64,000 nt of DNA from an uncultured Bacillota bacterium (GCA_902493275.1 CABUOQ010000002.1:37540-101539), one strand, 5' to 3'; positions 1 to 9,859 are shown, numbered from the stretch's first letter. Notes: generated by a model not told the origin, from the letters alone. Numbers and translations: made by a program.

Positions 1-1002
1 TGTATAAGTCGCAGAAATTCCACGATGGAAATAATCATTGAATTGATTCATGAAAATACAATTAGATGCGCTTCCTGCAGTTCTATTAGCATCTAATATC
101 AATGAGTTACCTGCAATAGCATCTTCTCCACCTGAAAGGTGTGTAGCATTATTAGAATCTGCCATTGAACGATATGTTGGAGAACGTGTGCCTTGAGCAA
201 AATTCTCTTTAAATGTGCCATATTCAGTCATGGTTGAAGGATCTTGGAATCCTGTTACATCAAATGTTTCCTCATGAGCTGGTGTAACATTAATAACAAT
301 TTCCTCTTCAGCGAAAAGTTCTGAGTCAGTTGGATCTTCAACATAGTAAGCTATTCTATGCTCTCCAGCAATGTTTGCTTTAAACTTACCATCTTTAATT
401 GATCCAGTTTCATTTAAGTCTTCCAATTCAATAGAACTTGTTAAATCATTACCACGATAATCTTTAGCACTAACAGTAGGTAATGTTAACTCTTCACCAA
501 CTTTGACTGTATATTGTTTTACAGATGGCATAGTAAATACAGGTGCGCTGGCTTCTTCAACAACAATTGTAACTTTACCTGTTTTCGCTCCATCTGTTGA
601 AGTAGCAATAACATCTGCAGTTCCTTTAGCCACGGCAGTTACTTGTCCAGTTTCATCGACAGTCAAAACCGCTGTATCTGATGAAGATAAAGTATATGTT
701 TTATCATCGGCAGTTTCTGGTAATACTGTAACCGTAACAGTTGTTTTATCACCAACAAATAAATTAGTTTTTTCAGCGGTAATAGTTACGCTTTCGACAT
801 GAATAACTTCCTGTGATGAACTAGAAGATGATAATACTTCTTCACTGGAAGATTCTGAAACTTCTTCACTAGAAGATTCGTTAGATGAAATACTTTCACT
901 AGAGGATAATGAACTGGAATTGTTGTTATTATTACAACCAGCTAATCCAACAGAAAGTATGGCTGCCAAACAGACAGCAAAGGGCATAATTTTCTTTTTC
1001 AT
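1..1002 (-). CDS. Surface lipoprotein with Ig-like (Big_2) domain, C-terminus beyond window edge
   Basis: The gene runs off the left edge; 334 codons are open with no stop. A Lys-rich start and hydrophobic stretch lead to a lipobox LAGC (lipidated Cys23), then an Asn/Ser/Glu-rich linker (about residues 24-55). A bacterial Ig-like (Big_2-type) domain follows at about 57-135, then a second beta-rich region and a stretch rich in Ser, Asn and Gly that could begin a carbohydrate-binding or catalytic module. A clear AAGGAG precedes the ATG. It is the last visible gene of the leftward transporter/beta-helix operon, which suggests a cell-surface glycan-binding or degrading role. The catalytic part, if any, is not visible, so no enzyme name is justified. 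Confidence 0.85.
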   Translation of the reverse strand, partial: MKKKIMPFAVCLAAILSVGLAGCNNNNNSSSLSSSESISSNESSSEEVSESSSEEVLSSSSSSQEVIHVESVTITAEKTNLFVGDKTTVTVTVLPETADDKTYTLSSSDTAVLTVDETGQVTAVAKGTADVIATSTDGAKTGKVTIVVEEASAPVFTMPSVKQYTVKVGEELTLPTVSAKDYRGNDLTSSIELEDLNETGSIKDGKFKANIAGEHRIAYYVEDPTDSELFAEEEIVINVTPAHEETFDVTGFQDPSTMTEYGTFKENFAQGTRSPTYRSMADSNNATHLSGGEDAIAGNSLILDANRTAGSASNCIFMNQFNDYFHRGISATYT

Positions 1003-1051
1003 TGTTTTCTCCTTTCTTTAGTAACAATTTTTCAGAAAAACTTTTTAATAA

Positions 1052-4000
1052 TTATTTAAAATAATATTGTGTCATTCTCGCAGTTTTAGTTTTGTTATCT
1101 TCAACGAAGTGAGGAATATTTCCCATTTGAACACGTTTCAAACCTTCATTTTGTCTTTCGGCATCAGCAACAATAATCGCAATATCTATTTGTTTTCCAT
1201 CATCGATTGCTTGTTTAAATTCTGGTGCTAACTCAAAAGGAATTAACACTTCCCCAACATAACCATCACTCTTACTTGTAAACGCTACTTCCACTTTTGA
1301 TTTATCATTTATATATTTTGGATTTGTACGTACATCAGAAAAAGTGAAATAATTATGATTAGTCCAAGTTGGAGCAAATGCGGCTTGCAAAACACCTCCT
1401 TTCTCTTTGTATACTTGCATATCAGCACTTGGCATATCGGTAATAGTTGACATAAATAATTCAACGCAATCACCTAGCCAAAAATCAGAAACAGTTTTAA
1501 CATTTAATAAATTATCAAAAACATCAAACCCCAAATATATGCCTTTTTCGTTATAAGTCATCATTAACTTATTTATTGCGAAATGATCTTTCAACTCCTC
1601 TGCAGTTCTTGCACTACCTTCAGCATCAGATATGCCTAATATATCAATATTGGTAATTTCATTGTTCTCCCAATCAGATAATTCACCATTGACATTTATA
1701 GTTTTTGTTGTTGCTTTGATATCAACCTCAGGTCCAGCCTCACCATTGGCTTTGAACGCAATATTGTAATTGCTATCGTTAATCGATATATCATTTGGTG
1801 ATGAGTTACCCTCAAAAGTAACTCCACTTAGGCCTTTATCCAATGTATAGTAATTATAATTTCCATCTAAGACGATATCTTCACAGTTGACACATTGTAA
1901 TAATGTATTAAAACTATCGCCAGAAGGTTGAATATAAGAGCAATCATAGAATAGATTATCGTTAATATTACTATCCCCTACCCCTCTTAAAGAAATAGAA
2001 GCATTACCATTTTTAGCAATAAAATTGTTCTCAATAGTCGCTCCATATAAAGTACCTTTTTGAGCTACGGTACCATTATTTGAAATTGCAAATATAGAAA
2101 TATCACCATAAAGAGGTTCAGGCTTAATGTAGCAATTATTAATAAATTTATTATTCTTGATAGTTATATTTTGAGCTAATGTCGCTTCGTTATATACATC
2201 CATTGAAGAAGCCGCCTGAATAGCGCCATGTCCTACATTCATAAAGGTATTATTTTCAATCACAGCATCTGGAACTTGAATTAAAACGCCTCTATTTCTT
2301 TTATTACGAATGATATTATTTGAGAAAACTAACTTAGGTGTATTTGATAAAAAAGTTACACGGCAATTTCCCCATTCACCAACATTAGACATTCTTTCTT
2401 TTACTTTAAAATCATATCCAACTGAAGTTTTTGTTACTTCTTGAATAGTGTAATATCCATTTGTAGGATTATGTCCTTCAAAGGTTTGTTCATTATAGAC
2501 TGCTATTTTATCCCCTACTTGCGGTTCTGTTATTGCACTAGTAATTTTTGCAACTGACATTGATTTAGTACTTCCTCCTTCAGCTGCTGTTAATTTATAC
2601 CAATATCCGTGTTTAATATTCATCGCATCATCATGTGAATTTTCAATTAAACTATTAGTTATTTGCACATCATTGTTCATGCTATTAAAATGCATTGCAT
2701 CGGCAGTCGCAGTCATTAATGAAGCACTATTTTCTTTTAAAGATAAACTAAATCTATTAACATAAAGATTACTTGTTGAAGAAGAGGTTAAAGCCATTCC
2801 CGAAGCATGGTGCATAGTTATTCCTTCTAAATAAACATTTTCAGAATTTGTTATAGAAATTCCTACAGCATCATATTGCGAGAAAGAAACAGCAACTAAA
2901 GTACCATTTCTAGGTCTAGAAATACCTGCATTAGAGAAAGTAACTTCAATTTGATAAGAAGTGCTTTCATCACCAGAAATGTCATATGTTTTAAATGCAT
3001 CAACTAAGAAATTTCCACCCTCTAATGGTGTTCTATTTATTTGTCCAAATTCAACCCATGATCTTATTGATTTTTTATTAGTGATCAATTTTTTTACTAA
3101 AGGATCAAACTCATGGTCTACTTCAATAGTTAATTTGTTATTATTTATATCACCCGCGACAATTTTGCCAGTTAAAGAGGAAGGCAATTTAGCATCAAGA
3201 GTTATTCCGTTTAAATAAAGATTTTTACAATTATCAACAGCAAAATATCCTTTCCAATTTAAATCATTTGTAATAATAACTAAAGAAGTATTATCTCCTT
3301 CAATATAAGTACCATTTAATCCATTTAAAGATAATGTTTGACTAGAATCACTTAAATATGCTTCAAGTTCTATTTCACCACTAGGTAATTTTATTTTTGC
3401 TTCTTTACCAGCATCGTTTAATTCTTTAGCTAAGTAAATAGCTGTTTGAAGGCGATAATAATTATTAAGTGTTCCATCTTTAAAATATTTTTGCACTTGG
3501 CTTAATTGAATATCATTAAATTTAATGATGGATTCTGATTGCATATCAGCATCTTTTTTTACCGGATATTTTTCAACAATTAAATCTTGATTAACACCGA
3601 CTAATCCTTCATCAGTTAATCCATATTTTTCTTGTGATGTTAATTCGCCATTAGAATAAGGAGATTCACTAAGTTTTTCAACAAGCTGTGAGACACTCAA
3701 ATTTTTATTTGGATCATCTTCTATTACTTCAAGTTCTACCGAATCAGTTTTATTATTATCGTTAGTAGTTACACTTACTGAACAAGTACCACTTTTTTTA
3801 GCGGTAACCACTCCAGTCTCAGAGATTTCTACACAATCATTACTAGCACTATAAGTAACCATTTTATTTGTTGCAGTTGCTGGAAGAATTTCAGTTACCA
3901 ATTGTCTTGATTCTCCAACTTTTAAAATATTATTATTTATTGTTAATGATACACTTTCAACTGGTATTAAAACCTGTGAACCTTCACTAGATGAATTATT

Positions 4001-4102
4001 ACCATTAAATGAACTACTTCCAGTTTGATTATTACATGACGTTACAAATGGTAGGATTCCAATTAAAGCAACTAATGGTAATATGAAATTTCTCTTTTTC
4101 AT
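1052..4102 (-). CDS. Large lipoprotein: Ig-like domain, parallel beta-helix, C-terminal CBM9-like domain
   Basis: 1016 residues. The signal peptide ends in lipobox VTSC (Cys23), followed by a Ser/Asn linker and a Big_2-type Ig domain (about 46-127). The central part (about 245-820) has the repeated N-N-x-F/I and I-x-N-N turns of a right-handed parallel beta-helix, with the distinctive motifs HDDAMNIK and NKRNRGVLIQ. The last about 190 residues (from TINVNGELSDW) look like a CBM9/DOMON-like beta-sandwich. Such proteins act outside the cell as polysaccharide lyases or glycosidases; the paired Asp of HDDA is a candidate active-site element. It shares motifs with the adjacent upstream gene, whose stop codon directly abuts this ATG. 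The exact substrate is unknown; context points to a rhamnose-containing polysaccharide. Confidence 0.9.
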   Translation of the reverse strand: MKKRNFILPLVALIGILPFVTSCNNQTGSSSFNGNNSSSEGSQVLIPVESVSLTINNNILKVGESRQLVTEILPATATNKMVTYSASNDCVEISETGVVTAKKSGTCSVSVTTNDNNKTDSVELEVIEDDPNKNLSVSQLVEKLSESPYSNGELTSQEKYGLTDEGLVGVNQDLIVEKYPVKKDADMQSESIIKFNDIQLSQVQKYFKDGTLNNYYRLQTAIYLAKELNDAGKEAKIKLPSGEIELEAYLSDSSQTLSLNGLNGTYIEGDNTSLVIITNDLNWKGYFAVDNCKNLYLNGITLDAKLPSSLTGKIVAGDINNNKLTIEVDHEFDPLVKKLITNKKSIRSWVEFGQINRTPLEGGNFLVDAFKTYDISGDESTSYQIEVTFSNAGISRPRNGTLVAVSFSQYDAVGISITNSENVYLEGITMHHASGMALTSSSTSNLYVNRFSLSLKENSASLMTATADAMHFNSMNNDVQITNSLIENSHDDAMNIKHGYWYKLTAAEGGSTKSMSVAKITSAITEPQVGDKIAVYNEQTFEGHNPTNGYYTIQEVTKTSVGYDFKVKERMSNVGEWGNCRVTFLSNTPKLVFSNNIIRNKRNRGVLIQVPDAVIENNTFMNVGHGAIQAASSMDVYNEATLAQNITIKNNKFINNCYIKPEPLYGDISIFAISNNGTVAQKGTLYGATIENNFIAKNGNASISLRGVGDSNINDNLFYDCSYIQPSGDSFNTLLQCVNCEDIVLDGNYNYYTLDKGLSGVTFEGNSSPNDISINDSNYNIAFKANGEAGPEVDIKATTKTINVNGELSDWENNEITNIDILGISDAEGSARTAEELKDHFAINKLMMTYNEKGIYLGFDVFDNLLNVKTVSDFWLGDCVELFMSTITDMPSADMQVYKEKGGVLQAAFAPTWTNHNYFTFSDVRTNPKYINDKSKVEVAFTSKSDGYVGEVLIPFELAPEFKQAIDDGKQIDIAIIVADAERQNEGLKRVQMGNIPHFVEDNKTKTARMTQYYFK

Positions 4103-6193
4103 TTAATCTATCTCCTTTTTTTCATTATCTTGTTCTATTTGACCGCTGCAATTAGCAAATTGAATTAATTCAAATGCATCATTATTAATAGCCAATAAAA
4201 CATTATTATAAATATTTATCTCTTCTGAAGTTTCGACACTCATTATTAATGAAGTTCTCTTAGTTGTGTAATGAAATAAATTATTATGAATTTTAGTATT
4301 TTTATTTGCTAAAGCCCAAATATTTGTTCCATAGCCATTAGTAAAATAATTATTGTAAATGTCAACGTTTTGAATTGTTCCACTTACACATTTAGAAGTA
4401 TTATCTCCATATGCAAATACACTTAAATCATTATAATTATTGATAAATTTATTGTTTGCTATAACTATATCTTGAGGTACAATCGCCTCTTTGAATATAT
4501 CATTAACCGCTAGAACTTGAATTGCTCCCATAACAACATTTTCAAAAGTACAATTGACTATCTCAGATTCTCTAGATTGCAATAAAATGCCCCTATTTCT
4601 TTTATTTCTAATAATGCAATTGTTCAATTTTAGCTTTGTGACTCTTGTAGCATTACCAACATTTAATCCAACTGTAACTTTTGACGGTCTTTTATCGACT
4701 GTTAAGGTATAGGATGTACCTATTTTTGAAATATCTACAATTGTAAATGAATCAATTAGTCCCATAGTTGTTGGCTCGTAAACGTCTATCTTATCACCCT
4801 TTTCAAAAGGAATGGCAACTTCATTTTGGGTTTGAGCAATATCTATCTCTTTAGAACTAGCATTAACACTTGTTACTCTTGTATAGAAAGATTTAATATT
4901 TAATGCATCGTCATGACTACTTTCTAGTAAACAATTTGTTATATTAAGATTACCTTCTAAAGCAATAGTGTGAATGATATCTGCTGTGCAAGTCATAATT
5001 CTGGAAGATCCTTCTTTAACAGCGAAATTAGTTCTATTTAAATAAACGTTTTTACCATTTTCAATTCGCATTCCCATCCCACCAGTAACGTGAACTAAAA
5101 CATTTTCAAAATAGACATCATCGCATTTAACAAAGTGGAATCCGTGATTTTCATACATGGTATAAGCAAAAGAAACGTGAGTACCGACTTCTGGATCTTT
5201 ATATTCAGTAGTACGATAAGGGAAATTAGCATTTAACGTTAATGCTAGTTCTCTTTTAATCTCATCATAATTTATATCAAGAACCCCTCTAGAAGAATCA
5301 CTTGTAGGAGAATTATAAAATAAATTTTTATTTCGATCAGGTACATATCTCTGGGTATTATTATCAAAATAGCATTCCATATAAGAGCATGTTTTCTTTT
5401 GATAATTTTTATAAATTTCTCTTTCTAGATGAAATTCTTCTGGAATATCCAAATAAACAACCGGATTAGAATCAACTCTTTCAACTCTTTTTACCACTCC
5501 ACCAATGGTAGGAGAATTCTCCATATCAAAAGTTATATTATTTAAATGAATGTTACTTGAAACTTTTGCTTCAAAATATGTTCCCCATCCACTATAGATA
5601 AACTGAGTTCCCTCTTCACCTACTAGATATAAATCTTTAATTCCCGTTACATCAACAGTGGAAGTAAATTTATATACATCACCATTAAATTTAACAATTT
5701 TGATACCTTCAACATCTGTGATATTTGCTAATAATATTGATAAATTACCCGAATTATTTTGTCCTGTAGGAGTTATATTATAATCTTCAGCTAAATATAT
5801 GTGACCCTCATTAGGACATGGATATAATTCTTCATTTTCAAATTTTTCTTTATCAACACCAACTTCTTTAATATTCGATAATCCCATATTTTCTTTTTCC
5901 TTCATATCATCTTTAAATGGTGATGAACCAAGATTAGTTAATATTTCATCTCTTTCAAGATAATTTTCATCAATGAAACTTGATGATTCACTATCTGATG
6001 AACTTAGCGATTCACTACTTGATAAGCTTGAATTTTCACTTTCTAATGAAGATTCATCAAGAGAAGATTCACTAACTACAGAAGATAGGCTTGAACTATT
6101 CAAACTAGAACTTAAGCTAGAAGAATTGCTATTTGTGCAAGAAAATGAAGTTAATAAAAACAATAGAAATACTATTTTACCTTGATTTTTCAT
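4103..6193 (-). CDS. Parallel beta-helix lipoprotein, paralogue of the downstream gene
   Basis: 696 residues. A short hydrophobic signal ends in a probable but atypical lipobox (SFSC, Cys19), followed by a very Ser-rich linker (about 20-75). The rest is a beta-helix with the same landmarks as the next gene: HDDALNIK, IIRNKRNRGILLQ and a run of NNKFINN-like turns. It lacks the Ig and CBM9-like domains of its neighbour, so it is close to the bare catalytic fold. The ATG lies 2 bp after the stop of the binding-protein gene, and its own stop TAA abuts the next ATG, so the genes are translationally linked. The likely role is extracellular cleavage of a plant or host glycan, by inference from fold and neighbours. 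Confidence 0.88.
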   Translation of the reverse strand: MKNQGKIVFLLFLLTSFSCTNSNSSSLSSSLNSSSLSSVVSESSLDESSLESENSSLSSSESLSSSDSESSSFIDENYLERDEILTNLGSSPFKDDMKEKENMGLSNIKEVGVDKEKFENEELYPCPNEGHIYLAEDYNITPTGQNNSGNLSILLANITDVEGIKIVKFNGDVYKFTSTVDVTGIKDLYLVGEEGTQFIYSGWGTYFEAKVSSNIHLNNITFDMENSPTIGGVVKRVERVDSNPVVYLDIPEEFHLEREIYKNYQKKTCSYMECYFDNNTQRYVPDRNKNLFYNSPTSDSSRGVLDINYDEIKRELALTLNANFPYRTTEYKDPEVGTHVSFAYTMYENHGFHFVKCDDVYFENVLVHVTGGMGMRIENGKNVYLNRTNFAVKEGSSRIMTCTADIIHTIALEGNLNITNCLLESSHDDALNIKSFYTRVTSVNASSKEIDIAQTQNEVAIPFEKGDKIDVYEPTTMGLIDSFTIVDISKIGTSYTLTVDKRPSKVTVGLNVGNATRVTKLKLNNCIIRNKRNRGILLQSRESEIVNCTFENVVMGAIQVLAVNDIFKEAIVPQDIVIANNKFINNYNDLSVFAYGDNTSKCVSGTIQNVDIYNNYFTNGYGTNIWALANKNTKIHNNLFHYTTKRTSLIMSVETSEEINIYNNVLLAINNDAFELIQFANCSGQIEQDNEKKEID

Positions 6194-6195
6194 AG

Positions 6196-7935
6196 CTATT
6201 TACCTTGATTATATCGATTTAATGCATCGTTATAGCATTTTAGCAATTTATCGGCATCAAATCCTTTGAGTTCATTTATCAAACTTTGATAGCTTTCCTC
6301 ATTATAAGGATCTTTGCCATCAACCCCTCTTACATAACATGACTCTAAGTATTCTAATTGAGGATCTAATGCTGCTTTTATCGTTGTCACATCCCCATAT
6401 TCTGTGCCACTTAATTTAATTTCTCCTGGTTCAGGATTTTTTAAATAAGGTAAATATTTGCGCGACATTTGATTTAATGAAGTAATAATATCATCATTCA
6501 TTTTTTCAACAAAATCAGCGGACCAATAAAGTGCAGATGCACTTCCAACATTTGGAGTAATAGTTGCTCGATATTGTTCTTGATTTCCAGTCCAAGTAGA
6601 TGGAACATTGAAAGTCCATGAAGTATGCTCTTCATTATCCCAATTCCAGTTTTCACCTTCAACACCATATGAGATCAATTGTGTTCCTAAATCGCTATAC
6701 ATTATATCTAATAATCTTGCTACTTCTCTAACATAAATTGATTTTTGAGGGATAGTCGCGCCATCTGGAATAAAATATCCTAATCCTAAATGTAAAGGAT
6801 TACCTGTATAATATGAAGAAGTAAGCGGACCAAAAGTCACATAGTTGCTCTCATAATCATAACCAACTATCAAATATGCAGCTGCGGCAACAAAACTACC
6901 TAATCGATTTTTCATTCCCGTTAATGCTAATTGGTTGTCAGTTTTATTTGAAAAAGTACTGACATCCATCAAACCTTCACTCCACAAGGTATTCATAAAT
7001 TGAAGATATTTTCTATATGCCTCAGTATATGGAACATAGGTGAAACTAGATTGATTGTTTTCAATTTCAACTCCGTATGAAACATAGCCATAACTTGCTA
7101 AAACAAAGTTTCTTAAATACTCTAATGATTTTGAAGTCACAGGTATTTCATCGTTAGAATCATCATTTAAATTAGCATCTAGCTCTTTAAAAGCTCTCAA
7201 TACAGTTAAGTATTCCTCAATGGTTTTAATTTCATCAGCTTTTGGAAGAAGTTTACCATTATACCCTCCGAATTCATTATTAATATTTTCAATCCATTGC
7301 TCATTGATAAACATCTTAAATGTTAAATCTCGAGCAACATCATTTACAGATAAAGTTGAATACATTTTTCCATCACTTAATGTTACAACTTTCTTTGCAT
7401 CACTTTTTTGTATATCTACACCAAAATTATTTTCTAAGCCTTTTTTATAATTAGGCATATAATTATCAATAATATTGCCAACTTGAATTGTTGATTCACC
7501 TACTTTATAAGAATAATTATCATCATTAAATGGAACATAAGCATCGTAATTTCTTTCAGCATATCGTACCAATTCTGAAATTGAATTATTAAATAAAAAT
7601 AGATCTGGAATTGTGCTATCGGATGACCACGCTCCAGTTCTTTGATTGGTATAAGCTGAAGTATCCGGGGTGGTGAATTCAAAATTTAATCCTGTAATTT
7701 CTGATAAGTGTTTAAACATTACTAAATCTTTATATTCAGGATTTCCAGCACTATGTGGGGCAAATATTTTTATTGTTACTGGATCTTTAACTATCCTATA
7801 TGGATTATCCTCTGTTCCGTTAGGTAAAAAATTATCAGGATTATAACTTCTATTTGATCCGGTACATCCAACAAGTGCTCCTAAAGATAAAACCACACTT
7901 GCTATTATTGATGATATTTTTTTTATTTTGTTCAT
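6196..7935 (-). CDS. Extracellular sugar-binding lipoprotein of ABC transporter (LplA/LipO type)
   Basis: 579 residues with signal peptide and lipobox LVGC (Cys24). The mature protein has the features of large family-1 solute-binding proteins of the LplA/YtcQ class: an early TIKIFAPHSAGNPEY segment, then a long two-lobed alpha/beta body rich in aromatic residues. It captures an oligosaccharide outside the membrane and hands it to the two permeases encoded just upstream (11-bp gap to the LplC-like gene). In Bacillus, the YtcQ-YteP-YtcP systems of this class import rhamnogalacturonan fragments, which fits the rhamnose genes nearby. Substrate is inferred, not seen. Confidence 0.92.
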   Translation of the reverse strand: MNKIKKISSIIASVVLSLGALVGCTGSNRSYNPDNFLPNGTEDNPYRIVKDPVTIKIFAPHSAGNPEYKDLVMFKHLSEITGLNFEFTTPDTSAYTNQRTGAWSSDSTIPDLFLFNNSISELVRYAERNYDAYVPFNDDNYSYKVGESTIQVGNIIDNYMPNYKKGLENNFGVDIQKSDAKKVVTLSDGKMYSTLSVNDVARDLTFKMFINEQWIENINNEFGGYNGKLLPKADEIKTIEEYLTVLRAFKELDANLNDDSNDEIPVTSKSLEYLRNFVLASYGYVSYGVEIENNQSSFTYVPYTEAYRKYLQFMNTLWSEGLMDVSTFSNKTDNQLALTGMKNRLGSFVAAAAYLIVGYDYESNYVTFGPLTSSYYTGNPLHLGLGYFIPDGATIPQKSIYVREVARLLDIMYSDLGTQLISYGVEGENWNWDNEEHTSWTFNVPSTWTGNQEQYRATITPNVGSASALYWSADFVEKMNDDIITSLNQMSRKYLPYLKNPEPGEIKLSGTEYGDVTTIKAALDPQLEYLESCYVRGVDGKDPYNEESYQSLINELKGFDADKLLKCYNDALNRYNQGK

Positions 7936-7946
7936 AGATTTCTCCT

Positions 7947-8813
7947 TTATCCTTTAACGCCACCAATAGTGACACCCTTTTCAAAATATTTTTGAAAGAA
8001 TGGGTAAATAATTAGAAGTGGTAATGATGAAACAACTATAGTTACATATTTTAGTTGTTCAGATAGATTGACATCTGTCCCTCCACCAACTGAAGATTGA
8101 TTTGAAATTAAAATATTATTTAATACATTTTGCAACGGCAATAACGATGAATCTTGTACGTACATAAGAGCATTGAAATATGAATTCCAATAACCAACCA
8201 CAGCATATAAAATCATAACTGCAATTATTGGTCTACATAATGGTAGGACAATGCGAGTAAAGATTCTTACATCGCCACATCCATCAATCATAGCTGCTTC
8301 TTGCACTTCCATAGGAATTGAAGATTGCATATAAGTACGAATAACAATGATATTAAAAACTGATATGCATCCTGGAAGAATAATTGCCCAAATTGTATTA
8401 TAGAGTTTTAATTGTTGAATCAATAAATAAGTTGGAATCATTCCTCCTGAAACAAACATTGTTAATACTAAAAATAAATTAACAAACTTTCTACCTTTAA
8501 AGTCTCTTCTAGATAATGGATAAGCGCACAAAACTTGGCATGTAACCTGAATAACTGTTCCAATCGCTGTATAAATCAATGAATTTTTAAATCCTCGCCA
8601 GATGGTTTCATTTTTTAAAATCATCTTATAACCATCTAAAGTAAATTCCTGTGGAAATAGTCCAACTTCACCAGAAATAACTGCATCTGCAGAAGAAAAA
8701 GAAGAAGCGAGAACATTTATCAATGGGAATAAGAATATCAAAGCAATTATCCCCATAATAATCATTATAATTACATCAAATATTTTATCTTTGCCTTTAC
8801 TTGAACGATTCAT
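7947..8813 (-). CDS. Sugar ABC transporter permease, LplC/YtcP (MalG-like)
   Basis: 288 residues with about six membrane helices; the first is at about 13-35. The cytoplasmic EAA loop, which contacts the ATPase, reads EAAMIDGCG at 172-180. It is the typical second permease of carbohydrate uptake transporters of the CUT1 type and ends 11 bp before the binding protein start and begins 15 bp after the LplB-like stop. Together with that permease it forms the membrane channel for the sugar bound by the lipoprotein. No ATPase is in this operon; the MsmK-like ATPase about 3 kb away is the probable partner. Confidence 0.93.
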   Translation of the reverse strand: MNRSSKGKDKIFDVIIMIIMGIIALIFLFPLINVLASSFSSADAVISGEVGLFPQEFTLDGYKMILKNETIWRGFKNSLIYTAIGTVIQVTCQVLCAYPLSRRDFKGRKFVNLFLVLTMFVSGGMIPTYLLIQQLKLYNTIWAIILPGCISVFNIIVIRTYMQSSIPMEVQEAAMIDGCGDVRIFTRIVLPLCRPIIAVMILYAVVGYWNSYFNALMYVQDSSLLPLQNVLNNILISNQSSVGGGTDVNLSEQLKYVTIVVSSLPLLIIYPFFQKYFEKGVTIGGVKG

Positions 8814-8828
8814 GATTTGCTCCTTTTA

Positions 8829-9800
8829 TTACCATAAAGAATTATCGCTAACTTTTTTAGAGATAAAATTACCTAAGCATAAAATGATAATGTTAACTAC
8901 AGAATTAAATAATCCTATTGCCGTAGCATAAGAATACTGAGCCTCACCATATTTTGGAAAAGATATATTATACACATAAGTAGCAATTATATTAGAAGAG
9001 GATAAATTAGTTGATAATTGCATCAAATACACTTTTTCAAAGCCAACGCTGAGAATATTGCCAATTGACATAATAAACATAATAACCGCTAGAGGAATAA
9101 TCTGAGGTAAATTAACATAGAAAATTCTTCTGATTCTTCCAGCGCCATCAATAATTGCAGCATCATGAAGATTTGGATCGACATTAGAAAGGCTACCCAT
9201 ATAGACAATAGACCACCAACCAAGTCCTTGCCATAATCCTGAAACGACATAAATCATACAAAAGTAATCTGGATTTTCCATTAAATTTGTAGCGTCAAAT
9301 CCAAAAAAAGCAAATATTCTAGTAAATATTCCGCTATCAACTCTAAAGAACGCAAATAACATTCCTACTAAGACTGATATTGAAATAAAATATGGAGCGT
9401 ACATTATTGTTTGAATTAATCTTTTATATTTTTTAGCTCGAACTTCATTTAACAATAACGCAAAAATTATTGGTAAAAGAGAGTTAAAAAATATCGAAGC
9501 TAATGACAAAGTCAAAGTATTTTTTAAAATTGTATAAAAATTAGGCGCGGTAATAAACGTATAAAAATGCTTAAACCCTCCCATACTTGTCCATGGTGAA
9601 TCAAAAATACCTCTAAAAGAATCGTAATCTTTAAAAGCAATAACTAATCCTGTTAAAGGTAAATAATGAAATATAAAAATATATATGAGTGTTGGTAAAG
9701 TCATTATAAAAAGAGCAAGACCAATTTTAGAATACCATTTTCTTTTTGCTGGTGTTCTAGATAATGTTTCGATTTCTGTTTTAGATACTTTTGCTTCCAT
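8829..9800 (-). CDS. Sugar ABC transporter permease, LplB/YteP (MalF-like)
   Basis: 323 residues with about six membrane helices; the first is at about 26-48, with the HYLP element typical of LplB-type permeases just after it. The EAA loop reads DAAIIDGAG at 213-221. It is the first gene of the leftward transporter/beta-helix operon and pairs with the LplC-like permease to form the transmembrane pore. Upstream are a cre-like site and a divergent AraC-family regulator gene, so catabolite control plus specific activation are likely. Confidence 0.93.
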   Translation of the reverse strand: MEAKVSKTEIETLSRTPAKRKWYSKIGLALFIMTLPTLIYIFIFHYLPLTGLVIAFKDYDSFRGIFDSPWTSMGGFKHFYTFITAPNFYTILKNTLTLSLASIFFNSLLPIIFALLLNEVRAKKYKRLIQTIMYAPYFISISVLVGMLFAFFRVDSGIFTRIFAFFGFDATNLMENPDYFCMIYVVSGLWQGLGWWSIVYMGSLSNVDPNLHDAAIIDGAGRIRRIFYVNLPQIIPLAVIMFIMSIGNILSVGFEKVYLMQLSTNLSSSNIIATYVYNISFPKYGEAQYSYATAIGLFNSVVNIIILCLGNFISKKVSDNSLW

Positions 9801-9817
9801 TTAAATGAATTTCCTTC

Positions 9818-9831
9818 TTCAAGCGCTTTCA
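9818..9831 (-). promoter_or_regulatory. cre-like site (candidate CcpA operator) in leader of transporter operon
   Basis: Read on the minus strand the site is TGAAAGCGCTTGAA, a match at about 12 of 14 positions to the CcpA consensus TGWAANCGNTNWCA. It sits 18-31 bp before the LplB-like start codon, downstream of any likely promoter, where CcpA binding normally blocks transcription. A ccpA gene is not visible in the window. Confidence 0.45.
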
Positions 9832-9850
9832 TTATAATTTATTATTCAGA

Positions 9851-9859
9851 TTTATACCA
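9851..9859 (-). promoter_or_regulatory. Possible extended -10 promoter of transporter operon
   Basis: The minus strand reads TGGTATAAA, an extended -10 (TGn plus TATAAA). No good -35 is visible at 17 bp, as expected for an extended -10 or an activator-dependent promoter. It lies about 50 bp upstream of the LplB-like ATG with the cre-like site between. AT-richness makes chance matches common. Confidence 0.3.

Noticed and set aside
503..802. Open frame of 99 codons on the plus strand
   Set aside because: It lies antisense inside the partial lipoprotein gene, which has signal peptide, lipobox and Ig domain; the plus frame has no such features.
5973..6185. Leu/Glu/Ser-rich plus-strand frame
   Set aside because: It is the complement of the Ser-rich linker of the beta-helix lipoprotein; the low-complexity codons keep the opposite strand open.
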